Counted from the stretch's first letter, positions 1-12,798 are shown. The stretch is DNA of 64,000 bases from Quillaja saponaria (GCA_029379385.1 CM055606.1:16145142-16209141), one strand, 5' to 3'. Notes: a model not told the origin generated them from the letters alone. Made by a program: numbers and translations.

Positions 1-107
1 ACATGGAATGATAGTTAAAATTGACTGTTCATTGCTTCTTTTGTTCTTTTTTATCCACATTAGAGAACTTAGCTTTTTGCATATGCTTATTTAGCTTTGG
101 ATTCCAG

Positions 108-500
108 GGTGTAGACAGCATCCATGGGTCCATGGATGCAGTTGAAGCAGCAAAATCTTTGGCTCAAGAAAGTGGTGCTATAGTTGCAGTGTCTGGAGCT
201 GTTGATATTGTAACAGATGGGAAGCGTGTTCTTGGTGCCTCCAATGGTGTGGCGATGATGCAAAGTATTACTGCTACAGGATGTTCAGTTACTGCCCTTA
301 TTACTGCCTTTGTTGCTGTTGACAAAATCCACGCTTTAGAAGCATCGGTGGCAGCGTTATCCATATTTGGGGTTGCTGGTGAGATGGGAATGAGGCTGGC
401 AAAGGGTCCAGCTTCATTACGAATGCACTTGATAGATTCGCTCTATGGACTTGATGAAGCTGCTGTGCTTTCTCATGTTAACATCACCACCTTGTCATGA
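108..500 (+). CDS. THIM: Hydroxyethylthiazole kinase, last exon (partial)
   Basis: This is the 3' terminal exon of a thiazole kinase gene that begins left of the window. The enzyme phosphorylates 4-methyl-5-(2-hydroxyethyl)thiazole in thiamine salvage. The exon follows an acceptor ending in ttccag at 107 and opens GVDSIHGSMDAVEAAKSLA, then SGAIVAVSGAVDIVTDG, SNGVAMMQSITATGCSVTA (the Gly/Cys-rich active-site and anion-hole segment of the ThiM/ribokinase-like fold) and the C-terminal helices FGVAGEMGMRLAKGPASLRM. The stop is TGA at 498-500, giving 130 codons. Upstream in-frame codons (21-107) are intron: a pyrimidine-rich tract precedes the acceptor and they do not resemble the family. No lesion is visible. 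Identity rests on recognised motifs; the N-terminal part cannot be assessed. Confidence 0.88.
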   Translation, partial: GVDSIHGSMDAVEAAKSLAQESGAIVAVSGAVDIVTDGKRVLGASNGVAMMQSITATGCSVTALITAFVAVDKIHALEASVAALSIFGVAGEMGMRLAKGPASLRMHLIDSLYGLDEAAVLSHVNITTLS

Positions 501-1164
501 AACATGCAAACCTCAGTATGTATGGCATGAAATTATCATAATATCTGGAGCTGAGTTTGTGTACAGTTCCCATAAGTTGAGCATGAATATGAAAAATCAG
601 TCTGTTGCCAAGTTAGCCATTATACCTCTTTTATTTTTATCAAACTCTTTTACATTTTTTTCTGGTTAACTATACTTCTATACATGGCATTACATTTCTG
701 TCCTCTAATATCACTTTCAACATTGCAATTATAGATTTATAGTATTAGTATCTAAAATTTTCCTTTTTTAACAGTTTAGAATTTAGAACCTAATTATTGT
801 ATGCAGCATTTACTTATCAACTACTAGTTGCGCATTTGCAAAGCTCACCCTTAGTTCTGCTCTCATTCTCTCTTACAGTTGTTATTGGTTTATTTTCTGT
901 GTTTGTTTTTCTTCATTTTTTTTCCTGCTCATCATATAAGAACTGACACTTATGATAGGCCTACAATTGAAAAGATTTTAAGCTTTTTAAAAATCTTGAC
1001 GTTGAAGGTATATAAGATTCTGAAATTTTTAATCAGGACTCGATAAGTCACCAAATTTGAATATCACAACACAAATATTGACTAGCTAAGCTCACTGCAA
1101 CCAAGCTGACACATAAAAACCAAATCATAGAATAGTAGCTTTTACAACACCATGGGCTGATTTT
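501..1164. other. THIM 3' flank / convergent intergenic spacer
   Basis: AT-rich sequence between two convergent genes (THIM on +, dirigent on -). It must hold both 3' UTRs. No open frame with family resemblance and no repeat was seen. Alternative open frames that run past the THIM stop are in other phases and look like chance. Confidence 0.5.
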
Positions 1165-1917
1165 TCAGTAGCTTAAGTGGACAGTGATCCTTAACAACGT
1201 TGCACCATCAGCGGTGTGTTGACCAGGTGGGACGAGTGGTCTCACCTCAGCTAAACCACTTGCATGCTTGAACTTACCAGTCCCACCTGTCACAGACAAA
1301 TGTGAAACTGAGCCTCCTATCTTGTATATGCCATAGAAGTTCAGGGTATCACCATATTCCCCTCCTTCAAACATAGCTGTGAATGCAATCATCTGTCTAG
1401 TTCCATCTGCTGAACTTGCAGCATATACTCCTTGTGCTTTTCCAATTGTCTGTGATCCAAAATCCGGTGCAGTGGTCAGCACGTCGTCAATTACAGTTAT
1501 TGTACCAAACCCTAGTCCCAATCCATCAGGTCCTAGTGTCTGAGGATCACCGTTAGGGTTATTACCAGATTTTCCTGCAAAGGTTGTACCTGCCAAGCCT
1601 GTTCCTAGAGGAATACCATTCAAGCCATTAGCAGTTGGAAGGGCACCATTGGCATTAGGGATGGCAACGCCACCTTGTGGGGGAATGAACCCTATTGGCG
1701 TTGCAAATGGGACTTGACCACTATATATGTTACCCAGCAAGCCAGTTATTGGCCTGGCTGTAGGATTACTGCCACCAAGAATGTCATGCATGTATAACTC
1801 AAGAATTGGTTCTTTTCCAGTGGCAGCAACAGGGTCAATTGCTTCCAAGATAGGCACCCAATGTGCAATAGTAATCAGCATTGCTATAAAAGTTGGAGCT
1901 AATGATCTCATGGACAT
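1165..1917 (-). CDS. DIR: Dirigent protein (DIR-e / ESB1-like), single exon
   Basis: Intronless gene of 250 codons. I start at the Met at 1917 (MSMRSLAPTFIAML), because it is followed directly by a hydrophobic signal peptide; the open frame extends 35 codons further upstream without signal-like sequence. After the signal comes an acidic linker (EAIDPVAATGKEPILELYMHDILGG), a Gly/Asn/Pro-rich insert (about residues 65-135), then the dirigent beta-barrel: GFGTITVIDDVLT, GKAQGVYAASS, FTAMFEGGEYGDTLNFYG, LSVTGGTGKFKHASGLAEVR and the terminal ATLLRITVHLSY. The Gly-rich insert plus a C-terminal barrel is the arrangement of the Arabidopsis DIR9/10(ESB1)/18/24 group, which acts in the apoplast and is linked to Casparian-strip lignin. 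Dirigents steer stereoselective coupling of phenoxy radicals made by peroxidases or laccases. A specific ortholog is not assigned. Confidence 0.9.
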   Translation of the reverse strand: MSMRSLAPTFIAMLITIAHWVPILEAIDPVAATGKEPILELYMHDILGGSNPTARPITGLLGNIYSGQVPFATPIGFIPPQGGVAIPNANGALPTANGLNGIPLGTGLAGTTFAGKSGNNPNGDPQTLGPDGLGLGFGTITVIDDVLTTAPDFGSQTIGKAQGVYAASSADGTRQMIAFTAMFEGGEYGDTLNFYGIYKIGGSVSHLSVTGGTGKFKHASGLAEVRPLVPPGQHTADGATLLRITVHLSY

Positions 1918-2049
1918 TTTGAATGTGCAAGCACCTTGTTTTAATCTTTCAATTTGTGAGATTGAATATCTGGATGAGTATGTAAATAGGATGTTAAGCT
2001 TCCTCTTATATGGTAAGGGCATCAGAATTTGATGGAGTAGTTGTGAGAC

Positions 2050-2256
2050 TTGAATGATAATGAAGTTGTTGAAATTACTAAAAGTAAACCATTATGGCTT
2101 AAGCAATTGGATTGGCTATCATTTCTGTATGATAAAACCGCAGTGGAGTGGGTTTTGGAGAAGATCAATGAAAGAATTGAATTGAGTATTCTTATCACTT
2201 GTATTCATTCTCTAGGATGTTTTCTGCTTAGACTGAAACTCATCCGAATGGCATAG
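2050..2256 (+). other. Unrecognised 68-codon open frame upstream of DIR
   Basis: An ATG-initiated frame opening MNDNEVVEITKSKPLWLKQL and running on to a charged segment ending EKINERIE. The first 45 residues have protein-like, amphipathic composition, and the remainder (after about 2180) looks like non-coding AT-rich sequence. It lies head-to-head with the dirigent gene, 130 bp from its start codon. I do not recognise a family. It may be a leftover exon or chance. Confidence 0.2.
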
Positions 2257-2781
2257 AAAGAAAGTCAGCGACCTTAGTGTGGCAAGTACAACAAAACCAA
2301 ACATTTGTGACATACATACTGAAACATTAGCCATGGGTATAAAATGTTGGAGAATTGTCTGACGGAAAGAAGACTAGAGAAAAACCAAAAATCATGTGGT
2401 TAAGACTTAGAAGTGGTGAAAAAAGACATGCCTATGAAGGAAAAAATTTATATGGCAGATACTAACTAGTTCTAAAAAATAGCCGATCCCAATAATTTGG
2501 GATTAAGAATTATTGGTGTTGTACATACTGAAAAAACAGAACCCGCGTCATACATATGCAACATGCTGCCATATGTGCCATTGTATTTGGATGCTGAAAT
2601 GGGTACTTAACTTATTTTTCTTAACTGCAGATAAAGGATCTTCATTCTCTTTTCATTTTTTCTGTCATTTCTCTTTTGAATATAAATATTTCCTTTATAT
2701 TGGCTTGAAGAATAAGAAATGGCTGAAAGAACAAGAAGAATATAACATAAGTTGCAAAACTGCTGTGTTTTCCATCCGCAA

Positions 2782-5700
2782 TCACGGTATAGCTGAGTGG
2801 TCTGTCCCCTGCACAGGCTCATCATGATCCATAACTCTGGTCTGTCTTACAACTGGGGAAATTAGCATCCATACTGCATCAGTGAGATAGAAAATTAGCA
2901 TAGGAAATAAAAGAAAAGTAAACTAGCCATTTTGTATCTTCCTCTGAATACATGTACCTAATCCATAAGGTACTGTGTCAAACTGCTTCCTATACAGTGT
3001 TTTCATTTATGTTTTACACAATTAATCTCAAATATTCTCAAAGATAAGGACTGTGAAAGATATAAGAAATGGTTTTGTTTTATAAGCAATCAGAAAATAC
3101 TTACAGTAAATTGTGGCTGCAAACCACTCATTAACAATTCTCACCCATGTACTTGCCCAGCCAATGTCAATGCTCCATCTGATTTTTGAAGTGTAATTCA
3201 GTCATATAAACAAAATTACATTATGATGCAGAAAGAAGGTTATGTCAGAAGGGATAAAAACAATGCATATTTTGTTAGGTTCTTACTTCTTGGCTGAGTT
3301 ACTCAGATTCCAACTGATGAATAACATTCCAAAGTACATGGCTCCTAAGGAGAATATCAGGTGGAAAAACCCATACTTGTATGGGATATCATCCTCCTGT
3401 GGAGCTTTATCTTTTCGAAACTGGACAGCATGAGAATTCTCATTATACGTTGGAAGATAAACATGATTTTTATCACTATAATGGTTGTTAATAGGCATTA
3501 GGAGATATAGTAGTTAATAATATGAAACGATATAACTAAATATATGTCCTATTTGTTCTTTTTATTTTTCTCTTTCTCTGTTATTTTTTCTTTCTGATAT
3601 TTACTTTAGTTGTTCAAATATACAAAGATTAAGAATTCACCTCTATGCACTTGTAATAATCCCAGCCAGAATTTATCACAACAGCTTTGTAGTTGTAACA
3701 ATATCAGCCAAAATGTATCACATAAACTCAGCAGGCTTGAAACTTTGGGTTTCTGGGTTAGCTCAGGTTTAGAGATATTTTTTTTATTTGCTCAAAACTG
3801 AAGAGATGTCACGGCTTTTTTAACAAATAAAATTTCTTGATGCAGAAGGCAGAATGTTTCACCTGGAAGCTTTTTGAATCAATTCCAGTTGAAAAGGTGG
3901 CCAGCACGATGGCAAAGATTGCAATTAGGAAGCTCTGAAAGCACAACAATATAAAAGTAAATTACAGGATGGTCAAGACATCAATGAAAATTGAAAATCA
4001 TCTTTCAAGCATTCTAATCTAAAAGTGGATTTGTTTAATCATAATGAAAATTTGTCATCGTGTATCTGAAAACCATCAAAGCTTCCCATGTGAAATGGAA
4101 ACTACCCTTTAGAGAAAGTAGGAGCCACAAAGGTATAAGAACAAAAGGCAGAATTAGACATCTCGACCTGGAAATGGAAATTGTAAGTAGAAACTGAAGG
4201 AAGAAAAGGAAGATTGTCAAATTGTCAACACTTACAAGTATATTTGCCCAATCACCATTTCCTTGCTCTTGGCTCTTTGTGTTGCATTTTTTCATTATAG
4301 GTTCACTGAAATGCGTGTATTAGTCTAGAAAATTACATGTTCATGTCTCTGAAGAAATTATAGCATATGATCGAACAAATCATAACTGTAAAAATGAATG
4401 CATTCCATAAACTATTCCAAGTTAAGCATGAATGTCACAATAACCATTTAGGAGATGGCAGCTGTACTGAACTGACAGCGAAGGAGTTTCAGGAAAATAA
4501 ATATATAAACAAAATTGTAAGCATTTTCTTAAAAGTTTTATCATAAAATTGAAAAACGGGACAATATTGATCATCAGTACAAAGGGTTTGTAATGTTATG
4601 GTTCAAATGAGAAATGGTAAAATTTTGGGGTAAATACCGCTATAATAAAAAGCAGAAACCCTCATAAACTAAACAAGACTCTCACAATATCAGCACATAA
4701 ATCCTGTTAAAATGAGATGACTAAGTTTTTCTTTTATAAAGAATGGAGATAGAATCAATATTTCTGTAAGGTCAATATCAAATTCTCACAAAACTAGAGA
4801 AACGACAAGTATAGCCAATAGGGTATCATTCTACTCCGAGTGTTTCTGATTTGATTTCAAAGCAATCAGTAATTCATTTATCTATGTATTCAATCTGGAA
4901 AAGGAAGTGCAACCTAGAAGAAAGTACTGTTACAAGTCAACTAAGAACCTGATATCTGCATTATATTTATAAGCACCCACTATTTGTTATGGACATCAGA
5001 AAATTATGGTGTAACTTATAACACAGAAGATAACTAGTCCTTATTTATCTAGTGTAAGAAAAACATTTGACCAGTTGATGCTTAGTTTAAAATCAGCAGT
5101 AGTTATTTAGAACCTAGAAGTGATTGAATTCTTACATGAAAATTCCATGGAACCAAGAAACAATTATTCCATTTATGGGCTAGAGTCCTAACCTTCTTAT
5201 GGCACACCAACAGAGGAAAACTATATAAGATGCCATAATTCCTGAGGATAAAAGACCTCTATTCACCTGTAATAAGCATTTAATTGATGAACTCATTTCA
5301 GTAATAAAACAATGTAATGCATATAGTATGTAAAACTATATGACTACTTACTAGATACTGTCTTATTTTTCTGAAAAAAGAAGATGTTGAACACTCTGAC
5401 CGAAGCACTGGAGAGTAATTTAAGAACAGAAAGAGGTGCATGGAAAAAGAGTACCTTGGAATGTAAGGATACAATTATCATCACAATAAGAAGGATGGCT
5501 GTCCATGTGATGAAAAAGATATTGAGTGTGCATGAAGGTCTTGGGGTATATAATTTGTACAACAGAACAATTCCACATATAGAAGCAATGTAAAACAGTG
5601 TTGACATGATAAGTCCAATGGAGCAGCTGTAGAAATGCAAAAATTAAAATGTTTTAATATATCAAAAGATGCACGATGGCAACGAAAAGGTCTAAGCAAT

Positions 5701-8700
5701 TATCATAAGATTTACAATCTTGATCCTAACCTTTAAAATGATGTCTTTTTATATTCTTTTCTGGTAACTATCTCAATTATCATTTGCAAAACACATATAA
5801 GGGTATCAAACAAGAGAAATAATTGACTTTTCATTGTTCATCACTTCATTGTACACATACAATAGCATAGCGTATCAGAATATCTTAGCAACTGATTTAT
5901 GCAGTCACTAAAGAGTCTAGATTATAAAACGAGGTTTTTCTAGTTATTCATTTTACATTGTATGAAGTTCATTATAGAAAAGGAAGCTAGGGCTCTAAAA
6001 GAAATGTATGAGTTTTTCCCAGTGATTGAAACATATACAGTGTACCTCTGCTTCCTTTCTTCATCTGGAGTCCAGTATTTATTCCACCATGTAATAAAAT
6101 GAATGACACTTACAAGTTGGAGAAGAAGAAAAATCCTGTATTTTGCAAAGCATAAGATTCATGTTAATTACAATTTTCAGAGGAAATCAAACAAATAGGC
6201 ATACAAGTTTGTGTGTACTCCAAAAGTGGATTTGGCCTGAATAAGTGTGAACAGGGAAATATACTAGAAATATGGGCTATACCTAAACAATTTTATAATT
6301 GCTACTTTTTCTTTCTTTGTTCCTTTCAGGATCCAAATGGATTACAGAAACTAGTTCCAATCTCATCTTTATAAAACATTGGATTTCTGGGTTGTTGTAT
6401 ACTTCCCTCATCAACCATTACAGGAACAAAAGGTTAAGGTATCAGGTTATCTTGTGCACAAATATTAACGTAGTGTAATCATCATTGGTGTCTGAAAAAA
6501 ACAATGGACGGGAATATATAAATAACTTAGCAAGTTTGGACCTGGTCCTGTTAACTGTTGGTCCTGTAAACTGTTGGTGAAGAAATAAGCTTTAAAGGAA
6601 AAATAGATATAACATTAGGAAGTCTAGTAAGTACTTCAAATTTATAACTACACGCTTGTTTAAGTCTTGTTATATGTTTGTAAATATATGATCATTTCAA
6701 CAAGACTGTTTGTAATGAAGAATCTGAAGCTTACCCTGCACCAACACGAGCAAGTTCACCTGCAGGAGAATGATAATAAGTATGTTACTTTTTGGACCTT
6801 ATACAAATATCAGGAAAATAAAGAGATGCTATTCCTTTTTAATCTATAGAGAAGAGACAAAAAATCAACAATGCTTATAGTCCCGGTGCATAGTGCCAAT
6901 GAGGAAGCTTCAATCAATTAGATGTATGGATCTGACTTATGTATTATTGCTAATTGTAACATAAATACCAAAAATAGGATAGAAGTTGGCCAAGATATCT
7001 AGCATGTCATAATCATTAAGCATACCGTATATCTGAACAACATCTGAAGGGAAGAAGAATGGAACTGCCATTGATATAACCAATAGAAGAAACTTTACTA
7101 CCCACCATCTGGAGTGCCATCCATTGCGAGCTTCATACAATTTTCTTGTTTTTAATGTAGTCAGAAACATTACAAAGAAAAATATCTGAATCTACTGTCA
7201 AGGATACTATCTTCAAGATGAAGAATAACGCAACTTGTGGGAATCATTCAAATATTCGAGTTTAATTGAGTGCAACTTCCAAGTTCCACTCTATCTTCAA
7301 TTATGATAAATAAACAGGCTTGCTCAACTTAGAGTTGCACCATTTGATAAAGTCCATGTTTGATTCAGGAAAGACTCATTAAAGATGCCTATATATGAAG
7401 TGTATCAAAGGAAGATGGCAGCACATGCAAGATTCTGGGAAAAATGCTACGTTATGATGAATGTGAAGTATTTATCTTTTAGCACTCCCAAAAAAGATAC
7501 AAAGCATCCTAAGCTCACACGAAGAACTCCCAATGTATGAAAACAATCACGTCCTCCGATTCCACAAGATTTTAGATCTGCAGAGAGGATAACAATAAAA
7601 ACACAGTACTCATTGCTACATATATGTATGTGCTGTGTGTGTGCAAGTGCAATGAAAAAGAGTTATATATGACAGAATTAAAAGTTTTAGTCTCTAGAAA
7701 CGTTCTAGACAACCATAATTTTAGAAAAGCTATTCTATGAACGCCAACAAGGATTTTAAATCTAGCTACAGGGCAGCAGATAGGCTACGCCCAGACTCCG
7801 GCATGAATAGCATATACAGACAGTAGGAAACATATCTACTGCATTATGACCCTCTCAGTAACTTCAGATCATGCTTTGTGTGAACAACAAAATATCATTT
7901 ACTTCTTTAACCAAATAATTTCCGGATGATGCTTTTTTCTTTTAATTTCCTTAACTCATACTCCAAATGCAGAACTTATAGTACTAGTTAACTACCTATT
8001 GGTAGCTGCAGAAAACTCATGTACCGAAGCTACTATATGAGTCTCCTATCCACAGAACAGGTATGGTCTTTCTCATTCTCCCTTACAATATAATGCAAAT
8101 TATTTAACAGTTATCTACTTAGCTGAGAGTAAAATGTAAAGAGACTGATCAAACTAGAGATGCTTCCTGTTCTGCATTTGTTGCTTTCCAACCAATTGAC
8201 ATGCTTTACTGTGCAGAACACTTTTAAATTACACACCTGGTAAATTAAAAATGTTTACATGTATTGATGAGTAATAAAAATTCTCTAATGTGTTCGATGA
8301 ACTGGGATCAGAAAAGACCCAAGTATGATTTGGGGAAACAAATTTTGTTTGGAAGCAAACTGGCATCTAAATGTGAGATCTGAAGATTCTTTGAAGAACG
8401 ATGAAGAAACTTCTTTACCTGGTTTCCTACTTTATGCTTCTCTGATAGTCCAAATCAATAAGCCAAAAACATGTTTTGCATAGATATTATACTGGTCAAG
8501 AGATTAACCCCTCAAACTGCGATAAGTATTCTGAGAAAGATGTATTCTTTGTATACTTCAATGACAATTTTGAAAGTAAAACATGAGAAAATGATCAGAA
8601 GTATACTCTTTCTTGGAACTATATGGAAGATTATAAATTATGAAGGACGAAGATATAAGGAAAGCAAGAGAGAAAATTTTGATGCTACGTGACTACTTTG

Positions 8701-9064
8701 ATATTCTAAACTCATAGCATAATTCTTGAAATAGTCATTTATCTGCATGCTATTTTATTAAGGAACAGAGTGAACTGTGAATTATTAGTAACACAGGTTT
8801 GGAAATGAGAAGAATATTTGACTTACAATGGATCTGAGGTAAAATTTTTTGGGCATAGTCACGAACAAACCAAGCGCTAAGGTTCATTATCAAGAATATA
8901 ATGCTAAATGAATAGCGTGCTCGAAGTGAGTTCCTCCTCTCTACTAAGTAATCAAAATTCTTTAACTCCAATAAGCCAGGTACATTTTCCCTAGGAACAA
9001 CTTCGATGTTATTTGGTGTAATATGGACTGATCTCGCTTCAACTGACTCTGCTGGTGCACTCAT
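2782..9064 (-). CDS. SERINC/TMS-type multi-pass membrane protein, 12 coding exons
   Basis: A complete gene. Coding exons, 5' to 3' on the minus strand: 9064-8827, 7577-7501, 7185-7026, 6759-6735, 6135-6046, 5626-5455, 5266-5193, 4305-4236, 3934-3863, 3420-3287, 3178-3105, 2873-2782. All introns are GT-AG, all phases agree, and the sum is 1278 nt = 425 residues plus TGA, the usual size for plant SERINC proteins. Recognisable pieces in order: NSLRARYSFSIIFLIMNLSAW; GRDCFHTLGVLRVSLGCF; TRKLYEARNGWHSRWWVVK; a serine/hydrophobic stretch ending SVIHFITWWNKYWTPDEE; IGLIMSTLFYIASICGIVLL; SSGIMASYIVFLCWCAIR; DIPYKYGFFHLIFSLGAMYF; WSIDIGWASTWVRIVNEWF. About ten hydrophobic segments are visible. SERINC proteins are membrane proteins proposed to aid serine incorporation into phospholipids and sphingolipids; the biochemical role in plants is not settled. 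Confidence 0.9.
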
Positions 9065-9360
9065 TCTGTTGTTTAGGCATTAAAAGGTCAATCACTACTC
9101 ATGGAGAAAATTTGAATAAAAATTAAAACCCTCTTTGAACAGTGAATATAATCAAATTATAAATAATATAATTATAGAAATGCAAGCAAAATGGAAGAAT
9201 GTCCATTGATAAACAACTGAACTTAGCAACTCTTACCTTTCTATCTTGGTTAAGAGTGCATGCAGTTTGAAGCTGACACACTCCTCTGCAGGAACAAAGT
9301 GAATGGAGTTCTTGGGTCCTTCCTCTACGAGTTCAATAATAAGGGCCCCAACTTCTGAAC
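9065..9360 (-). other. SERINC 5' UTR exon and leader intron
   Basis: Read on the minus strand, a consensus donor (gaaag then gtaaga) ends a leader exon at 9237, and a consensus acceptor (acaacag) stands one base before the SERINC start codon, implying a 5'-UTR intron of about 170 nt. The leader contains an ATG that terminates after three codons. Its 5' limit is not visible; a T/A-rich run at about 9385-9395 could be the TATA region. Confidence 0.5.
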
Positions 9361-9399
9361 TGAAGTAGCAGTTTGAGAAGGGTATTTAAAAATGAGAAA

Positions 9400-11700
9400 T
9401 ATGATAATAATTTGCAACTGGGTTAATAGCCTTCGGAAGCCAAAAAAAACCATTTTGTTGATGTCCATATTTACGATGTCATGATGCCTCTCCTATTATT
9501 GGGGGAACTCACATCACATGCATAGCTCAATGAAGCACACACTTATGTATTAGCTTGTCTATTTCAGCCTTTCATTGTTTTTCACATCATTTTTTCCTTC
9601 TCTTTTTGACTTCTGGATGGTGTCTTAAATCTCTACATTTTCCTTATAGCTCCTCATCGTCAGCTTCCTTCCCTTGTCCATGCGTATTGAATGAAATGAA
9701 ACCCAACAAGAGTATAGGTAAACAAATTTGGTTATCTTTTCTTACCTGAAAATCAAATAAAAAGAAGCCATCTATGAGAATATGATGTCAAAAAAATTTG
9801 GGTTTCGTGTCCCTGAAATTTTCACAAATATCTTAAAGGCACAAATGTGGAGTTGGAGCCATCAAAATGAGAAACATAAAAGTAATCCTTAATTTCTTCT
9901 CCTCACGATCTAAACATTCTCTTGCAATTCTTATTAGAGTCAAAATCTTCTTCTGGAGAGAAAGGGGAAATTAAATAAAGAAAAAGGAATGACATTTGGC
10001 TATTTGGGGGCTAAAACAGAAGTTTTGGTCTCAAACATACATAGATTTCTTGTGGGGCTTATTAATTACAGCAAATGTGAGAAAGCGATGGCAGAATACA
10101 CCAGTTTGAGTCACTCACACACTTACTTCATGGAACTAAATCAAATGGGGAAAGGTTTTGGACATGAAAGATTCTCAATTTGATTGTTTGACACATTGAC
10201 AAAGCATGCATGATAGACAAACAAGACCAAGACAAAAATGGTTAAGTCCATCTTTGACCTTCCCCTCGTTATTGAAAAATGGGTGGGCCCAGATTGTCCA
10301 CGCGTGTCCAAAGGGGTTTTAATGACCGTTGTATGTGAGCGGCGGTGGCGCGTTTCATCAATATTTTAAAAAGTAGTTAACCGACATTGTTAATTGTAGG
10401 AAAGACAATAATAAGATCAAAAAAATAAATATATTTTTGTACCTTTCCTTTTCTTTTCTTGGAAGGTAATTCTGAAATCCCATTTTGAATAACCATAGAA
10501 ATCCGATAAAAAGAAGAAGACATTTGTATGTTCAAAATGATGCCACTAAAAAAAACAGAGCATAGATGTTATTCCCTACCCCCATTGCTCTTTTAGTTGT
10601 TCACTTCACCTCTTTGTTTATGATGACCAATTTGTTTTACAACTAAGAACAATGTAAATGTGGCTGTCATTAGGTATTTAATAATTGGGTTTAGGTGTGC
10701 CTTTTCGAGCGAGTCTAGAACTTGTGGGGAAGGCCTTATTTTGGATTTGGTTTGGTGAAAGTTGGCAAGAATGCTTGGGTTTGGGTGAATACTAGTACTA
10801 GTAATTGGCCTGAGTAACATCCTCTCTTTTCTCCTTCTAAGTTTATTTACTTTTCCTTTTTTCTCTTTCATGACCCACTAATTTATTTAAAACATATGAG
10901 TTTCTATCATCCTTGCAAATTGCAATTTACAAATCCTCACAAAAATTCTTCAAGAATGTCTCAACATTATGCCTCCTCCTTTCATGTCTCAATTGGACAA
11001 GCTGATACTAAATGAAAGTAGCTCAATATAGGAGAAAGTCCTTCCAGTGTTATTGGAGTCACAACTCAATTATTTCTTTATTTGGACAATTGCTTTTGAA
11101 ATCCACAGGGTTAGCGGTTTAGTTATGATGAGCATGGGCTTTTGTTGATCTTTCATTTGAAGCGCATTCTTCTTTAAAAAGAACAAAGAAATATCAAACC
11201 AATCGAATTTCAGACCAGATTTCCATTTCCACAGGACCACACACCAGTATTGTTTCTAATTCTTCCCCCTTTTTTATGTTCTCAAGCTAAGTTATTTGAC
11301 TATGGCAAATTGGGAATTTCTTCCTTTAGGACTTGTCTACCTTTCCAAGCAAATATTCTTGAATACGGCTTTCATCCCTGAAGAACTCACTCTTCACATC
11401 CTTCTTTGCTATCCTTGCTCAAGTCATTCTGTTCCTACCAATTCCACTCAACAAGCTAATATGGGGAATTGGGGATTCATTCTTAGAATACACAAGGAAA
11501 CCTTGGTGTCATTTCGTACTTATCAAATTAATCCAGTTATCTCAAAAGACTCTGCAAACAAAACAACATCATCAAACAAGCTAAACAAGATTACAGTGCC
11601 AGAAAAACGAAATCGAATAACAGGAAACTAACAAAGGGAGTCTCAATTCCCATCATATCTTCAGACTTTAAAACATAGTTTCACACTAGAAATACGAGCT
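9400..11700. other. Gene-poor spacer upstream of SERINC
   Basis: No convincing gene. It contains the presumptive SERINC promoter; the GC-richest patch, at about 10,260-10,350, has an acgcgt core. Open frames near 10,590-10,870 (-) and 11,296-11,631 (+) have no recognisable motifs, splice support or coding-like composition, and are left out. Confidence 0.4.
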
Positions 11701-11905
11701 TTATGTCCAATTTCTTTTTGTTCCTCGTTTCTTCTTGTTTTTTGATTTCTTTCCAGCACCTTTGACTGTGACAATCTTTTGGTTCTTGGAACAACTTTCT
11801 TTATCATCCCCTTTGTTTTCCAGCTCTTTCATGTGAACCTCCTCTCTAGTTGTTTCAACATTATCCTGCCCCAAATTATTCTTTTTTCTGGCACTGTAGC
11901 CACTG
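11701..11905 (-). CDS. Possible Lys-rich terminal exon of an unknown gene
   Basis: A minus-strand frame preceded by a good acceptor (tctctag, exon from 11905) and ended by TAA at 11701-11703. It encodes about 67 residues: a polar stretch (SGYSARKKNNLGQDNVETTR) followed by a strongly basic tail rich in K, N and G (GAGKKSKNKKKRGTKRNW). Such tails are common at the C-termini of nuclear or RNA-binding proteins. It lies downstream of, and in the same orientation as, the CACTA-domain relic at 12.8-13.3 kb, so both may be exons of one transcript, but no joining exon is evident. No function is claimed. Confidence 0.3.
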
Positions 11906-12798
11906 CTAGAGATTTAAAAACTCACATTATTCTGCTGACGCAAGAAATGACACGATATCATCAGCAGAAATAGAAAATTGTCATGGAAGACTTAAAAAAA
12001 AAGCAGAACTAATCAATCAAATTTTCCAAGTAGCAGTCGCAGGCAGTGTAAGTTGTCAATTATGCTTGTTGACCAATGTCCAGTATGATTTTGTTTTACC
12101 TTATAATTGGTATTGGCTTTGGTTAGTTGAATGGAATGATCTGTTAGGACTTATGATAGCATGAATTATACTCCAGTTCTCTTTTACTTTATAGTATATA
12201 CCTCATTTTATTTAGACATGGAACGCACTGTAATCAATCATTTGTATTCCACTCTTTATGTATGATGATCTAATAAAGAATGGGAAAGAAGGGGGAGGGG
12301 AGGATTGTGTAATAGGCAAGTGAAAAATATTTTTCGAGATTATATTATTAGGTTCCTTTGCTAAACAAGTCCAAAACAAATACATATTTCTTTCATACTA
12401 AAAGAGGATGATATATGGGTAGAAGAAATGAAAATATGCTCTTTCCTTTCCTTTCTTGATACTAAACCGATGCACTTCAATACATAAATGGTAAATTGAA
12501 TTCTTTTGGTCTTGTTATACTGCTGTACAGATTTGGTGGTGTACTGCATAGATCTTATTAATATTTAGACTGAATCTGGTTGGGTTTCTAATTAACAGAA
12601 TACACTATTTAGTTGCATGGCATGATTCAAATAAGGCATTGTTTCTCATTTTTTGTGGTTCTTAGCAGTGAGCCGTTAGTAACTTGGCTATGTAGGACAG
12701 CTTTGCTCGAAAGGTTGGCTTTCTAAATGAATTTGGATAGGATGAAGTTTCCACACCAGTTCTCAGTTCAGCTGAAAAGCATGCAAGTGTAGAAAAGA
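11906..12798. other. Spacer without recognisable gene
   Basis: AT-rich sequence between the Lys-rich frame and the transposase-associated domain. It could be an intron if those two belong together. Nothing else is visible. Confidence 0.3.

Noticed and set aside
1918..2022. Upstream in-frame extension of the dirigent protein (35 codons)
   Set aside because: The extension lacks signal-peptide character, while the Met at 1917 is followed directly by one.
10593..10871. 92-codon minus-strand frame
   Set aside because: No motif, no splice or promoter support, composition typical of AT-rich spacer.
11296..11631. 111-codon plus-strand frame
   Set aside because: No recognisable domain; composition biased by local T/A runs.
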